NCBI RefSeq assembly: GCF_018991925.1
Contig: NW_024732415.1
Coordinates: forward strand, 2,639,224 to 2,703,223
Origin: Homarus americanus
Taxonomy: Eukaryota > Arthropoda > Malacostraca > Decapoda > Nephropidae
Length of the DNA stretch: 64,000 nucleotides
Direction of reading: 5' to 3'
Part shown: one piece after another, positions 40,889-55,100 of the stretch
Layout: the number at the start of each line of letters is the position of its first letter
How positions within the stretch are numbered: position 1 is the first letter of the stretch
Made by a program: the position numbers and the translations under genes
Notes under the pieces: generated by a model
The model's input: the letters and a program-made list of their open reading frames with translations, nothing else
Told to the model about the DNA's origin: nothing
Databases searched by the model: none

Positions 40889-41304
40889 CTGTACAAGGAT
40901 ACATCCCTTTGAGGACAAAAAACTTTAAACTATCGTCTTTGCAGTGTTAAATTATCGTCCTCGTAGGGTTAATAAGACTGGGGTAAGAGTATCGGATAAG
41001 TTTAAAGTCAATGTTATTGGATGAGGCTGCAGGGCAATACTCGGGGTCGTTTGTTGTTTATCAAGGTTATGTAGATGATAAAGTACAAATTGGACGAACA
41101 GTACAGTGGATGACTTGGTGAAGATTGCGCAGTGAATGGATACAAACGCAGCAAGAAAAGTCAAGAATAATGGTGGGAAGTGTTGAGTGGGTTATAGATG
41201 AGTTTAAGAGAAGTAGAAGCTAGTGAGAGAAATCTGCTGATTTTCTCTTTCATCATCTCTTATCCCGCTTATTAACCACCCTAACACTATTTGGCAGATG
41301 TGGT

Positions 41305-41522
41305 GAGGTTAGGTTAGGTTAGGTTATAGGTTAAGTTAGGTTATAGGTTAAGTTAGGTTAAGTTGTAGGTTAGGTTAGAAATTAAGTTTAGGTTAGATTG
41401 AATTAGGTTAAGTTAGGTTAGGTTAGAAGTTAAGTTTAGGTTAGATTGAATTAGGTTAAGTTAGGTTAGGAGTTAAGTTTAGGTTAGATTGAATTAGGTT
41501 AAGTTAGGTTAGGTTAGGGTGG
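41305..41522 (+). repeat. Interstitial TTAGG repeat tract, about 215 bp
   Basis: Many exact TTAGG units, with AAG variants and a block of about 50 bp (TTAAGTTTAGGTTAGATTGA and on) present three times. TTAGG is the common arthropod telomere unit. Confidence 0.85.
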
Positions 41523-42467
41523 TTAATCTTTCGGTGAAAAAAAAAGATTGAGTAGAGAGAATTGAGATGATACGACTGCTCTATTCTGCAACTGTGATGA
41601 TGAAAGGGAGTCAACAGATTTCTCTTATAGTATCAGCTTTTACCCCAATCTTATCAATCAAGATGCAGTAAACAAGTGAATGCGACCCTGAGCGTATATT
41701 ATCAGTTTATCACTCTCGAATGACTAAGTGCAGTAATAACACTGTATGATTTATTAATTGACAGCATGAGTAATTAACACTGCATGACCTACTAATTACC
41801 AATGTATAACTTAGTAATTAACATTGTACAACTTAAAAATTAACACTGCATGGTCTAGTCCGTGACACTTGGAATCTATAGTCTTTAACACTCCATGACC
41901 TATAGCTAGAACTCCTGGGCCAGTATCTGACACTTCATGAAATACAGGAAAAAAAAAAGGTTAATTGTTATCATCACTATATTTACGCGTTAAAACATTC
42001 ATTATTATTGTTATTATAATATTTACGAGTTATTGTTATCATTAACATTATGTCTTCTCCCGAAGCAAATAATACAGCTACTTTTCCTAACTTGGTGAGG
42101 AAATGAATTTTTATTCCGAGATAAAAACTTAAAAAAAAAAACGCGTCAGTCTCTTCATAGCTAAATCCGTCTTCTTACTAGTGACGAAATCGAGTGTTAT
42201 TGGGTGACTGTGTTCTGTGATCGTACCCAGAGATAACCACATTCATTAACACCTGCACACAGCGACACAATCCGATCTCGAGAGCTCTGTATGTTCACTC
42301 TCCCGCCTTAGATGTCATGTAAAAACGCATCTAACTACTGCATACCTCATATTGGTTGCTGTACAAAAATAGTTAGGAAATTGGCTCACTAGTCAATTTA
42401 CCGAGGTTATTCCGGGTTTAGGTCACAAATTATAAATCCTGTATTTCTTTCCTCAACAACCTAATAC

Positions 42468-42600
<133 letters not shown>

Positions 42601-43019
42601 TCGTCTGTTTATATTTACAAATTAGCCAACAAATATTTTTAGGTTTGTATAAAAATTTTGACAACCTCATTATATTGATCATACCTAGCTGTTACCTGTA
42701 CGTTATCTGAACGCCATCGCCTGGAGGATTAAACCAGGGAAAATTAGGTTAGGCATTATCCAAGTCGTCAGTGTTACGATATCATAACGTTTTATTTTTG
42801 TCTTACAAAAAGTGGTCGGCATTATGATATCGGAAAATTATAGCGCACTGATTGAAATATCTTCATTTAACAAGTCATTGAAGTGCTGATATCGTAACTT
42901 TGCCCCGTGTACTGTACAGAAGTGTTCAGTGTGCTGGTGCTTGGAGACCACTTTTCATATTTTCCAACACTTGAAAATCATCCTTCCTTGTACTCCAAAC
43001 TCATGGGCAATTTTTCATA

Positions 43020-43285
43020 TATTCTAGCTCTTGGATAACGTTTCCGTATATTCTAACTCCTGGAGGCCACTTTTCCATATATTATAACCCTGGAGACCAC
43101 TTTTCCATACATTATAACTCCTGGAGGCCACTTTTCCAAACATTATAACTCCTGGAGGCCACTTTTCCATATATTATAACTCCTGGAGGCCACTTTTCCA
43201 AACATTATAACTCCTGGAGGCCACTTTTCCAAACATTATAACTCCTGGAGGCTCTTTCCATATATTATAACTCCTGGAGGCCGTT
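43020..43285 (+). repeat. 31-bp minisatellite, about 8 copies
   Basis: The unit is CCTGGAGGCCACTTTTCCAA plus ACATTATAACT, with ATATATTATAACT variants. First and last copies are decayed. Confidence 0.88.
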
Positions 43286-43289
43286 ATAT

Positions 43290-44790
43290 TAAAGGAAAGA
43301 ACGTACTCAAAAAGGCATTTTCCCAAAGCTCGATATTATGTTGATCCGATCCTCGAGTATTTCATGAATCATCGATCTTTTCCTGAATCGGTTCTTTTGG
43401 TAGTCTTATACGCCTACCAGGTGCCTGACTCAAAAACTTTCCAGTATATATCGGTCCTAAAATAATTCTAATTCACTTGATTATGAAGCGATCCATGACG
43501 GAGCAACAGTGAGAGGATTTATTTAGTGTTGATGTCGACGTCCTGTTCACAGATGTCGATACTAGAGCCACCAACTTTTGTAGCTGAATATGAAAGCAAT
43601 TATCGCATTGTTTACAGTATACGAGAGCTCTCAAATTTATCCCCCTTGGTCGTCTTTTAACGCTAGTGATTCAAATTTTACGGAAATTATTACTGATAAA
43701 TGATGAAACGCCTGAGGTCCACGAAAATTTTCCTGGGCTGCAGGTGAACTTTCCTCATAAAGTACTACACAAAATAATCATTCGTTTTAGTGATGCGGTA
43801 TAAGTTACAGTATTCCCCAGTTTAAGATTTAACAGCATTAATTAATCGCTAGTCAAAGCTTTTTACGATTTATACGAGGTAATCTTTTAGTCATTGATAT
43901 TTTCTAAAATGTAAAGACTTTGTTATTTTTCAGTCTCCGAACCTCCACTAAAAATAACAACTTTAAATTTTTGTATGATTTCCAACAAAGACAGCTGATG
44001 AGAAAGACAGTTGATGAATTTGATGATAAAATAATGAATCCCTTAACGTACTCAACAATGTTCGCAGGTAAATTTACAGCAAATGGTAACAGGTAGAAAT
44101 AAGTAAGTTATTTCTTGTAGTATTTGATTGCTGATGACTTACGTTAGGCACGCGCTTTGAAGGCGACGGTTAAAAGACTTGAGTTGTTGAAGCTTATTCA
44201 TAAAACTATAGGATCAGAATCAACAGGTAATGTATATGTATCAGCAAACACGTTATTGTTATATCAGTATGAATCACTAAAAGCATAGCAAGCAGGAGTT
44301 AGAAAACTATTCATTACACCATTATTTACTAGTCTCATACCCGAAGCTGTTTCTTTGTTCTCTTCCTCTGATGTGACTCACACTTCACGTTAGTAACAAT
44401 GCCATTAACAATCATATAGTGGAGTACTTTGATGTACAATATACAAAAGACCATAACTTTGGTAGTCATACAAGAATTAATTGGAACAAGAATAAGTTAT
44501 CACAATTTTTCTGGATGTCTTTAAAGGTTAATTTCTTCAACAGTACGTTTTTTTTAGAATGTTACTTATCATGGTATACTTTCCCGTGTAGGAAGATGCA
44601 ATATACATTTTGGAAACTACACTTTTATCTTGGGAGCCCAGCAACAGCGGGTGGGTGAGTACAGAGCTACAGTACTGTACCTTAGGTCCTTTACACAAGA
44701 CGCTTCCCAAAGCACAGTTCCATTTAGAGTTCACCGTTTCTTCCAGTTATCTTTCAGTTACATTTATTTTAAAACAAAATAAACCCACAC
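43290..44790. other. Intergenic DNA upstream of CNT-A
   Basis: No gene or element recognised. A CNT-A promoter could lie anywhere from 39.2 to 46 kb; no motif decides it. Confidence 0.35.
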
Positions 44791-45060
44791 ACAACGCTTC
44801 CGTGACGCCTGCTGGACCACCACTCCACGACCCCCTGACGGAGACACGATGATCCTCCCCATACTGGCCAGATATTTTGTAAATAATATTGATTATGTGT
44901 TAAAGGAATATCCTTCTTTCCTTAGGCTTTAGTAAGCCCCTTTATAATATTTATACTGTATATACTTGTCACACTTGCCAGATGCTTCTGGTGTCATTGT
45001 ACAGCACGAGGATCCCGCTTCCTCTATCAAGGAATAAACAATTGAAATTGAAATTGAATT
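44790..45060 (+). mobile_element. Retroelement 3' end with GAAATT repeat tail (tentative)
   Basis: Ends AATAAACAATTGAAATTGAA followed by further AATTGAA units. An AATAAA signal joined to a short tandem tail is typical of LINE or SINE 3' ends. No coding sequence was identified. Confidence 0.35.
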
Positions 45061-45835
45061 GAACAAAATAAATTATTCTTCGTGGCTTTTCTTAACACTT
45101 ATGACGATATTTTTTGATCAGCTAAAATATATATACAGTATATATATATTTTTTACTATTCTCCGAATAACTACTTTGGTCCATATGAATTATACCAAGG
45201 CATTCCCAGCACCCGTTTACTACCTGAGGTAACCAGTCGTGTTACTTGTTCAATCAATAAAGCGGGGGATACAGCTGATCGATCACCTGTGTGTGTCACC
45301 GCCTGCCATCGACTCCTGCCAGCACTGAGCCACCCCTCCACATAGAGATCTTATCCTGTAATCATGTGCCTATCTTTCTTGCGATAAAAGTATCATTATT
45401 ATAGAAGCCTTTAATTAAGTGCCCCTACAGTAGTGGTTTTATGTTGGTAGGGTTAATCATGCTTATTTTTCCATGGAAGTTTATTGATATACAAAGTTAA
45501 AACTATAAGATTATAAAAGCTATTATAAATATGGAATATTTTATACTGATAATATATAAATGCATAACGATGTATTGTCAGACTGCTCAGAAAAAAAATA
45601 TGCATTATTTCAAAACACAGTAGACTCTTCTCACTTAATCTATGGAAACGTTCGGGATGTAAAAGTCTGTCCACCTATTATTTTCTGAAACGTTATCACT
45701 GTCATTAAGACAATGTTGACGTTTGTACAATTTGAGTCGTTTATGAATATGGCGACATGCGAGGTGATAACAAAGTCCCTTCACGTGTCTGTTGATAGTT
45801 CCTTCAAGTTAATTTCCAAAACATTGGTACCTACA

Positions 45836-45956
<121 letters not shown>

Positions 45957-46540
45957 AATTCACCTCGTAAATCTGTCATAGTGGACACGAAATCATGGCG
46001 TACCTACCGATATTTAGGATGTGTAATTATTCCAAAGGCCTGAAATTACACTACCCTTGCTATACTTACAGACTAAGGATTCTAAATAAACGCCCTCACC
46101 TATACCTGTGACTGCAAGCATTATCTGCATGGTTATATTTTTAATATAAATAACCAAGTAAAACGTCATTGGCTTCTGTCTGTTGTCTGATGGGCGGTTC
46201 TGCCACATCTTACAAAATACGCCAGCCACTCTACAGTGACCACTATAAATGGGGGCAACTGTAGTCTAGATGACAGATCTTCAGCCGATAGTTCATTTAG
46301 AAGAGTATTTACAGCACAGAGTTCTTCTTTCCTTCCAATCCACATTTTTACCACACAATCATTTTTCTTTTTAAGTGCCTGGAGGCGCTTAACGCCAACT
46401 AAACTGACTCACGCAGTTCTGCCTTTCCTACAGATTTATTTGCAGGTTTACTAAATTCTCATCTCCATTCTGATATATTTTCTTAATAGGGCTAAATATA
46501 ATTAAGGTTATAAGGGCCAAAACTTGCTTGTGACTGAGAT

Positions 46541-46546
46541 TTTATT
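46541..46546 (-). terminator. Poly(A) signal candidate, CNT copy B
   Basis: AATAAA on the minus strand, about 440 bases after the copy B stop. Another AATAAA lies near 46435. Either could be used. Confidence 0.35.
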
Positions 46547-46986
46547 GGGAGGAACAGACATATATTAATTTTAGACAAAACTGAAAGGCACTACTGTGGG
46601 TGCGAGTAGGCCGCACGTATCAAGAACCACTTTGGGCTAGTGCTGGCCTGGAGAGGCACTTTTTCGCTTGAGCATTAGTAATAGATTCAGGGTGATAAAC
46701 TCTTCTTAATCTGATTTGATATGATGCTAGTGTGAAGGGTTAGTTTATATTATTTTTTAGGATCACAAGGAAACTATGGATTACGGAGAAATACAAACAC
46801 TTTCACCTCGCTACCAACTGTGAGTTGACCAATCTAAAACAATCACCTCTCATCACCGACCTGAAGTTCAATACGAATCACAACGCTGGGGATTAATCTA
46901 AGACATCTTGCTTGATTTCACAAGTAGAGCACCTGAGTTCTTACAGCTGATCACTGGGAACGCTCAAAATATTGTTGCTGATTGAG

Positions 46987-47027
46987 TCATTTCGTAGTGT
47001 TGATCTCGGCGTCTGACAGTAGCATTC
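46987..47027 (-). CDS. CNT-B exon 13 (short tail)
   Basis: 41 nt: [13 protein letters not shown] then TGA. Acceptor TCCACAG. Much shorter than the tails of copies A and C. Confidence 0.75.
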
Positions 47028-49076
47028 CTGTGGATAATGAAACATCGACTTTAGCCTAATACAAAATAATATGATGCATTAAACAAAAACGCGATGTAAA
47101 TAACTATATTATGTATATCCAAACAATTAAAATTAAATAAACTACTTGTATGTAGACAAGTCCACAAAATCACAATAAACAATATCAAGGAGACATTGAG
47201 CGAAATCGGTTTTATATAACGGCAACTGCATTACGGTAAATATGTACGGTATTTAGAAAATTTAATGGTTCAGTAATACAAATTTATAACACTAAATATG
47301 TTAAATCTAAACAACTGTCAATATAAACAGTGCGATGATCTATAATCTATATGCACATTATATATTATACATATGCATGACAAAGATCTACCTATATCGC
47401 TACTAAGCTGCTTGGACACCTACCAGCCACGCAAGCAGTGAGAAAACAGGAACAGCTGCCAGCGATCATAGCTCTCAGTGCCACCTTGGCCATATCCATT
47501 CTGCGGGAAGGAACCATGGCGCCTAATCCACCCAGGGTAATGCCAATGGAACCGATATTGCTGAAGCCACACAGGGCATAGGTAGAGATGATGATTGACC
47601 GTTTCTGGTAAGGGATGGATGTGTCTTGAGGTCACACTAGCTTGTTTCTATATATGTTATTGTTGATAGTACTAATAATAATTAGCATTACTATTATAAT
47701 TGGCTGACATAATCATTAGCCACAGGAAAGTGAAGCAAATACTTTAGATTCACAATATGGCTCTAATATTTCTGAATTTTGTTTAATACAGTACCCAATG
47801 TGTTAACAAATGCTACACATTATAAGCAGTATCACTTAACATTAATGTAATTTATCTTTGTTCGTTCAATTTGACAATAGTATTTAAAACTGAGTGATAA
47901 AATTGACGAGTAATGATATCCTCACCGACAAAATTCCTTCATCCATCATCTCAGCGAGTTTAGCATAGGCGACAAATTCATTGATGATGGTCTTCCAGGC
48001 GATCAGCTGGCCTACCTCGTCACATTCTGACCATTGGACGCCCATCACCCACGCGAGAGGCATAAATATCCAACCGAAAACGTTCTGAAACGAGGATATG
48101 CGACAGTTAATTAACCCATTCTCACCTTTGGCATTAAAATAGTGGAGGAGAACTGAAAACATTCCCGTATATCGAAAATCCAACAGCTGATCTTGACTAG
48201 TGATAATGAGGTCACCAAAACACAGATCCAAACGTACAATATTTAAAAATCTTCACCAAAATCTATATCACTATGAGAGAGGGAAGCTGTGCAAAAATTA
48301 AGAATGTAAAAGGAAAACAAAATAAAAGCTAAGGATTATTGCTAAAGGCTGTCAAAGATATTCCAAATACAAAGAGTGTACTGTACTGTACTGTACTGTG
48401 AGAAATTAACAACATAAAAGTTCACGAATATTTCTAGTGAAAATCATGTTTGGAAAATCTGCGACAGTCAAATTATTATTAGACTTATTATAAACTGTCT
48501 CAATAAAGCAATATCTCTTATGTTTGCCTCCTGTTAAATCATGGTCAACTAAGAAGCTATGAGCATTATAAAGTTCATGAGTACACACCTCCATAGTACA
48601 AGTCTGGTCTACTGTACCAACCAGGTTGCACACCCAATTTAAGAGTTTGTTCAGGAGGTCAATGATGGCATTAAAGGCAATGAGGTTGCCAGCTATGGTG
48701 GCTACAAGTGGAATTGCATTTGCCACGCCGATCATGGCTGCATGTATCATGTTCGCCTCTTCCCTGGAAAATCAAGTAATCGTGATTAGATTAGGTTTGT
48801 TCACTGTGATGGGATGATTCATCAATTGAAACTGATATTTGAGATAAAACATAAAAAGGTATTGCATTTCAATTCTGACAGCATAAAAGTATACAAGGAT
48901 ACGGCAAAGTTAGTTTCCTTGTACAGTATTAGTAGTTCATTTGTATTATTAAATTCTAGATCAGCTCACCTGGCAGCAAGATAGTTATTGTAGTTTACTT
49001 GAGCTATAAGAAAACATTAGAATATCATAAAGACCTTATAGCAATGACAACTGCATATATATAAATAAATAAATAA

Positions 49077-49143
<67 letters not shown>

Positions 49144-52100
49144 GTATTTAGATTAAATTAATAATTGTTTTGCATTTAGTAATTGGAATGTTGATCATTC
49201 ACTGGTAAATTCTCCATACTCCCTAACTGGCACTTTTACTCATGGGACCCACTTTCTTTTCACTTGGGACATTCTGTATGAAGGCTTCATGGCTTTGTCT
49301 CTAGATTTTCATTTGACTGTATAACAGTAAAGGTGGATGAGGGTCCCGTAGTGCGGTACACTCACCACAAAAAGTTCTGGAACAGCTGGGCACGACAAAA
49401 TGGTTGGTACACCTGGTTACTAAGTGACTCAGTATTCCGTAATAATATATGTTGCTCGTCTTTATAGTATTTATAGGGGAAAAGGAGTAATTTAATCTGC
49501 GATAAAACTTCCTCAGCGGGCGATGTTCAGATTTCTCGTTCGTTTTGTCATATTGTATGACCCTTCAAGCGTTTGAGAACTTTCTGCGAGGAGTGTACAT
49601 AAGGAGGTAATGTCGCCGGTGTTATATTTGACAACTTTCATTTTACCATATCCAAAGGTAGGCACCCATTCTCAGCTGGGTGAACTGGAAATGCTCTAAG
49701 CACGAAACAGAGATCGTAAAGTCAAGGGCGGCAGCTGCACCTTGGCCTAATATAACACAAACCAGTAGAAAATCAGGTTGACTGGTGACTCTATTACAGT
49801 ACCTATGTTTAGGGCGTTGTAATTTTACAGGAAAAGTTGATATGTTATGCCCCAAATAAAAAATCCACCTGACACGCTCGTGTCTGAACGAAAACCAAGT
49901 TGGTGACACAATCACTTCTTTCGCTTTCCTCTGAAATACTCGTATAATACCAAATGTGAAGTGATTTAGTATACTCGCCTAAATCCCTTAATAACTGAAG
50001 AACCTCATTCAACAATGAAACAGGAAGACAACAGGCCTACCCTTTGAGCATGGGTAAATTTTGGGCTCCTGTTCTGGATTTTCTAGTTTCAGGGTAAAAA
50101 AGTTTGGCGAAGGCGAGGGCCGCCGGAGCGCTCATGACTGAAGCTGATAGCAGGTGGACGGGGTCGACGCCGAAGGAAATGTAGGCGGCGAGGACAGAAC
50201 CAGCGACAGTGGCGAAGCCTCCAGTCATGACGGCATGAATCTCTGACTTGGTCATCAAGGGCACGAAGGGCTTGATCATCAGTGGTGCCTCTGTCTAATA
50301 TGAGAGTGTACACAGTATTTATAAGTTTATAAAGCTGCTGTATACACAGTACAGATCTACTGTAAACTTTGTGTCAGTTTATTCTAACTCAACACTGGCA
50401 GGCCCAACATGCAGAAACCCCTAAATCTCACCATGCCTAGGAAGATGTTGGCGGAGGCGTTGACACTCTCACAGACGGTGGTGCCGACAGTTACCTGCAG
50501 CAGCCAGCCCAGCTTGAGTACCACCCACTGCATCACCCCCAGGTAGTACAAGATCTGGACGCAGAAGCTGAAGTACAGCGTCACTGGTAACACCTGCACA
50601 CCAACAGGAAACAAGTCAACTATAAAGTTAAGTATCCTTTCACACCTGGATGAGCTGAGGGTGCCCCGGGCACTGATCATAAAAGCTTTGTATCTATATT
50701 CGGTTCTGCACCCCATAAATAAAATGTAACAAACTTTGTATTGTGATTTTATTGTTACTTTCACTGCCCAAGTTTTTCAAAATTTTGTAACATTGGTCCT
50801 TCGTAGTTTTATTTTCCTCACACTGATGTAAGTAACAGTGAGCGAAAGAACCTTACCGTAAAGGCAAAGATATGCATGACAGCGGCCAGGTCGCCGAAGA
50901 CAAAGTTTGAACCAGCGTCAGTGGTAGCCAGGAAGGCGGAGACTTTTCCAGCCAAACACTGGAAGATGGCTCGACCAAGAGGCCAGCGTAGGATGATCAG
51001 ACCAAGCACGAACTGTAGCAACATCCCCCACACTACGTGACGCCACCGGACCTGACACACCAAACAAGTCTTCATTATATGGTACAGTATTACACTATGG
51101 TTCTCCTACCTTCACACTACACTCTCTTTACTGTTGATATACACAAGATTCTGTTTAATACTGAACAAGCCAATATATTTTACAATGATCTATATAACAT
51201 TGCACACTGACACTAAACAATGAAAGAACTTTGAAATATTTGTCATGAGAAGAGAGTTGTTACTGGCTCACCACGTTCGTAAATAAAGGAACTACTATAT
51301 ACACTAGGCTGAGGAGATACCACCGTAACACTATCCTGACAATGGTATCTGTCGCTGCCTTACAATACAATTACTACACATTGATAACAACTAGGAAGTG
51401 AAGCTGTCTTACCTTGCCTGGTGCTCTGGAGAATGTGAAGCCAAACAGCAGTAAAACGAATACGCCGAAAACTGACTGGAGTCGTTCGGAATCGTCGATA
51501 GTATCCCATATTAAGAAGGCTCCCACCGCCACCGTTAACACCAAGTATAGGGCCCACCTTACCCACCTGCACCACGCCACAGCCAGCCACCACAGCACCG
51601 AGGAGCAATCAAGAATATAAACTATTAACACCACCAACTACAACCAGTGCCGGATTTAGACCTGTGGAGGCCCATGGGCAGCCTCTTTGTGGAGGCCCCC
51701 CTCATTATAACTACCCAAGAGGGTGGGATGGCGAGCCTAAACATCTGGGTGTTCCGGGGGGCACTGTAAGCCTCCCGGGAAAATTTTGAAATTTGAACAC
51801 TTCTTTGGGGAATTTTGAAGCCATATGCAGTTATATTGAGGAAATTAGAACATTGAGAAATTTTTAATTAACTGTATATAACCAGGTATTCATGAATTTC
51901 AAGGAGTAGCTAGCCTAATTTCTATCACGCTTCTTGCTGAACATAGTTTTACGTGATGGAATAGATAAACATGAATTTTAAAGAATGAAAATAAATATAA
52001 TCCAAATGAATAAACAAATAAATAAAATATTGTAAAATGTGGAGGCCCCTGGGCAGCTGCCCACTTTGCCCACTCCTGAATCCGGCCCTGATTACAACAG

Positions 52101-55100
52101 CAGTAACGATCACACAGCACAAAAATAGGGAAACAAATTACTGAGCTTAGTAATATAGGTATTTTGCGTTATTGTTTCTGATTATGCATACGTACAGTAG
52201 TCTGCTAAAAGATTTACTTTAAGGACTGTGTCGCCTTCCCTAGAGGATCAAGAAGAGAATCGTTAGATAATTGCCAGATTGCTTTTCTGAGGGGGAGTGA
52301 TTAAATAATTTGTAGTTCCAGAGCCCAGAAACACAAACGTTCGTACGATGAATTATCCATGCCAAAGAATGTACTGTACCTAACTGATCATTAATGTACC
52401 CTAAAAGAAAAAAAAATCCAGAAATCCATTAACTCCACCACAACTCCACCTTAATTTGATAGATTTAAGATATAAATTGATATTTTACCCCAGCTAAAAT
52501 TACTATCATTTTGCTTTATCTATATGCTTATATCATCTTAAGCAGAAAATATTGAAACTGCTTCTAAAATCTTTCTTTCACGTTTTTAGTTTTATTTACG
52601 TGAATATGTATGAAAGTCCAGGGGTAAAGACTGGTGTGTGTGTGTGTGTGTCAATCACAGTACGACTGAAAGATAACAGATGTCCCACCTGAGAGACCAC
52701 GCTCGCTCATACGCTTTATAGACTGGCTTGAGGACTATGTTATTGATGGAACGACCATAGTATGGCTTGATCACCTGAAACAAAAGACATGTAATGTTAA
52801 ATGGTCTCTGCATAAACTGATACGTAAATATTACAACATAAGCACTGACATCAAGTGTAATAGGTGTTTCAACCAATCACATTCTTGACAAACTATCTAT
52901 ATTTATCACAAGGTCCAATTTAATCACCTATTTAAAGTTGTTTAAGTGGTACACACCAGTTGATACCGCTTCCCTTCCTCCCTTTTGCCTCGGTTACCAA
53001 GTAGTTCAAAACACTTACCAGAAAATAAGACATGCCGATACCCACACAGAAGGTCAGGATAATGAGTAAGCCGTCAGCCTCACACCAGTAGTTGAAGCCC
53101 TGAAACATAAAGACAGTAGTAGTGGCATAAAGACAGCGGAACAGAAGCTATGACTCGGGAAAACAGTAAGATAAGAGTGGGGAAAAAACAATGTGAGAAA
53201 CTGTGATAATTTTTGGTGAACTTTTAGTGAATACACCAAGGAAACATCTTATACATGCACCCGAATATGTAGATATTAATATTTGAAGAAATCATCTGAT
53301 CGTTACAAAGGTTAGAGGTTGTGGAACAAATTTCCACCACACCTAACTTAACCTAGCAAGACTCGGTGTAATCTAACATATTCTAGCCTACTTTAACTTA
53401 GTTAATTCTAACCTAACCTAATATGGTTTTATCTGACTTGGTTCAACATAATCTAATCTAACCTAGCCTAACTTAACACGGTGTTAGGACTTGAAATTGT
53501 GTGATTTTGTTAACTTAGTTTTTCAGGTAATGGAGTAGAAGATTTTACCAAGTGAGAAACAGACTGGCTGGGTAACCTTCGATGGAAATTTGCCCATGTC
53601 TTATTCTCAGTAGTATCTCGCAAGAATATTAAAATGAATTTACTGCAGAAATATAACCACATCTACAGTGCGAAATTTCATATGCTAAAAACCCAAACAG
53701 AAAGTTTCGCACTACTGTAGTATGAAAATGCAAGTGGGTTCCGGGGATCAGTTTGAGACAGAACGGATACAGCAGACTATTAAATTGAGCATTCGGTACA
53801 GAAAGAGGGACTGTGGCCGGCACTATACTCAGCCACCTTCGCTTCCCAACTGTAAAGTTAGGTACCCATTCACAGTTGGGTGGACTCAGGGGACCTGGAC
53901 TTTTAATAACAACCCTTATGACGGGAGGCCCTTCATTCCTACGGTACTACCCTTTTCACACTTTACAAAGTAAATATTTGTCAGAGGAAGCAGTTTCTTA
54001 AGTATGAATACTGTGAAAGATAAGTTTTGAGTATCACTTGAAGTCACACTGCACGTGCCTGCAAAGTTCAACAAACTGCCACAGATTCGTTGGATGCCCA
54101 GGAATTACTTCACCTCAAAATTATCATACATATAGTAGCTATTGTAACACTAAACATGTAATTATACTTGAAAATGAATGTTTTAAGTATGGAAATAGTT
54201 TTTGTATTTCATGAAAAACGTACTTTTCTCTTGACCTTAGCCTACCACTTCAACACAACGACCCGTGTTGAAATATGTGAAAAAGAGGCCCCATGAGATT
54301 TCTAGGGATTTACTGTCAAGACGATTATACTATGCAAATTTTCACTCAACATTCAAGTCTACAGTGAAAAACTATGTTAAAAAAACCACTTGAAAGAATC
54401 TCGGCAAGAGAAACAAAGCCTCCAACACTTCCCTGTATCGTCACATGATAAGAGTGTAAGTTACCACACATGGTAAAAGAGAACACTTGGTAGCCAAACT
54501 GTGACTGATTGGAAAACTTGGTGTCATGTTTCTTAAAATATAGATCAAGGATTCGTGCAATCTCTCAAGATGTCAACAGATAAAACGATAGAAATAAGCC
54601 AAATCTAGCCTCATACGCTTAAGGTATATTTGGTTAAGTAGGTCTGATGGAAAGCATGAGTCAAGCTCTCCTGATTAAATCACAAGAAGTAGAGCAATTA
54701 TCTAATCACTAAAGCTCGGTGGTATATATCTGACATTACTGTAACAAAATACTTCATATTACCTCCATCTCTGTCTTGATAGCAAGTACGGCGTAGAAGT
54801 AGGCGAGGTAACCAACTCCCAACAATATTGACACTGCTAGTTTCCGCCACCTTTTAGTGGCGTGCCCCTGCAACAGGACCAAGATGTAGATAACAATTAT
54901 ACACTTTAAAGAAACATATCTTGAGAGGTAGTTTTAATGATTCAAAAGTGTACCACATTTGAATGCTGTTTTGGGATCATTTGTGAGACAGCAAACGTTG
55001 TGTTTACAGGACAATAAATCACTTACGTGCCATGTTAACCGTGAACCATCGTGACCCCTACACAATGTAAACAACTTACCTGAGTTGGGGCAAGTATTTT

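Noticed and set aside
45618..45660. Pogo-like end CAGTAGACTCTTCTCAC
   Set aside because: It is not preceded by TA and no inverted partner was found nearby.
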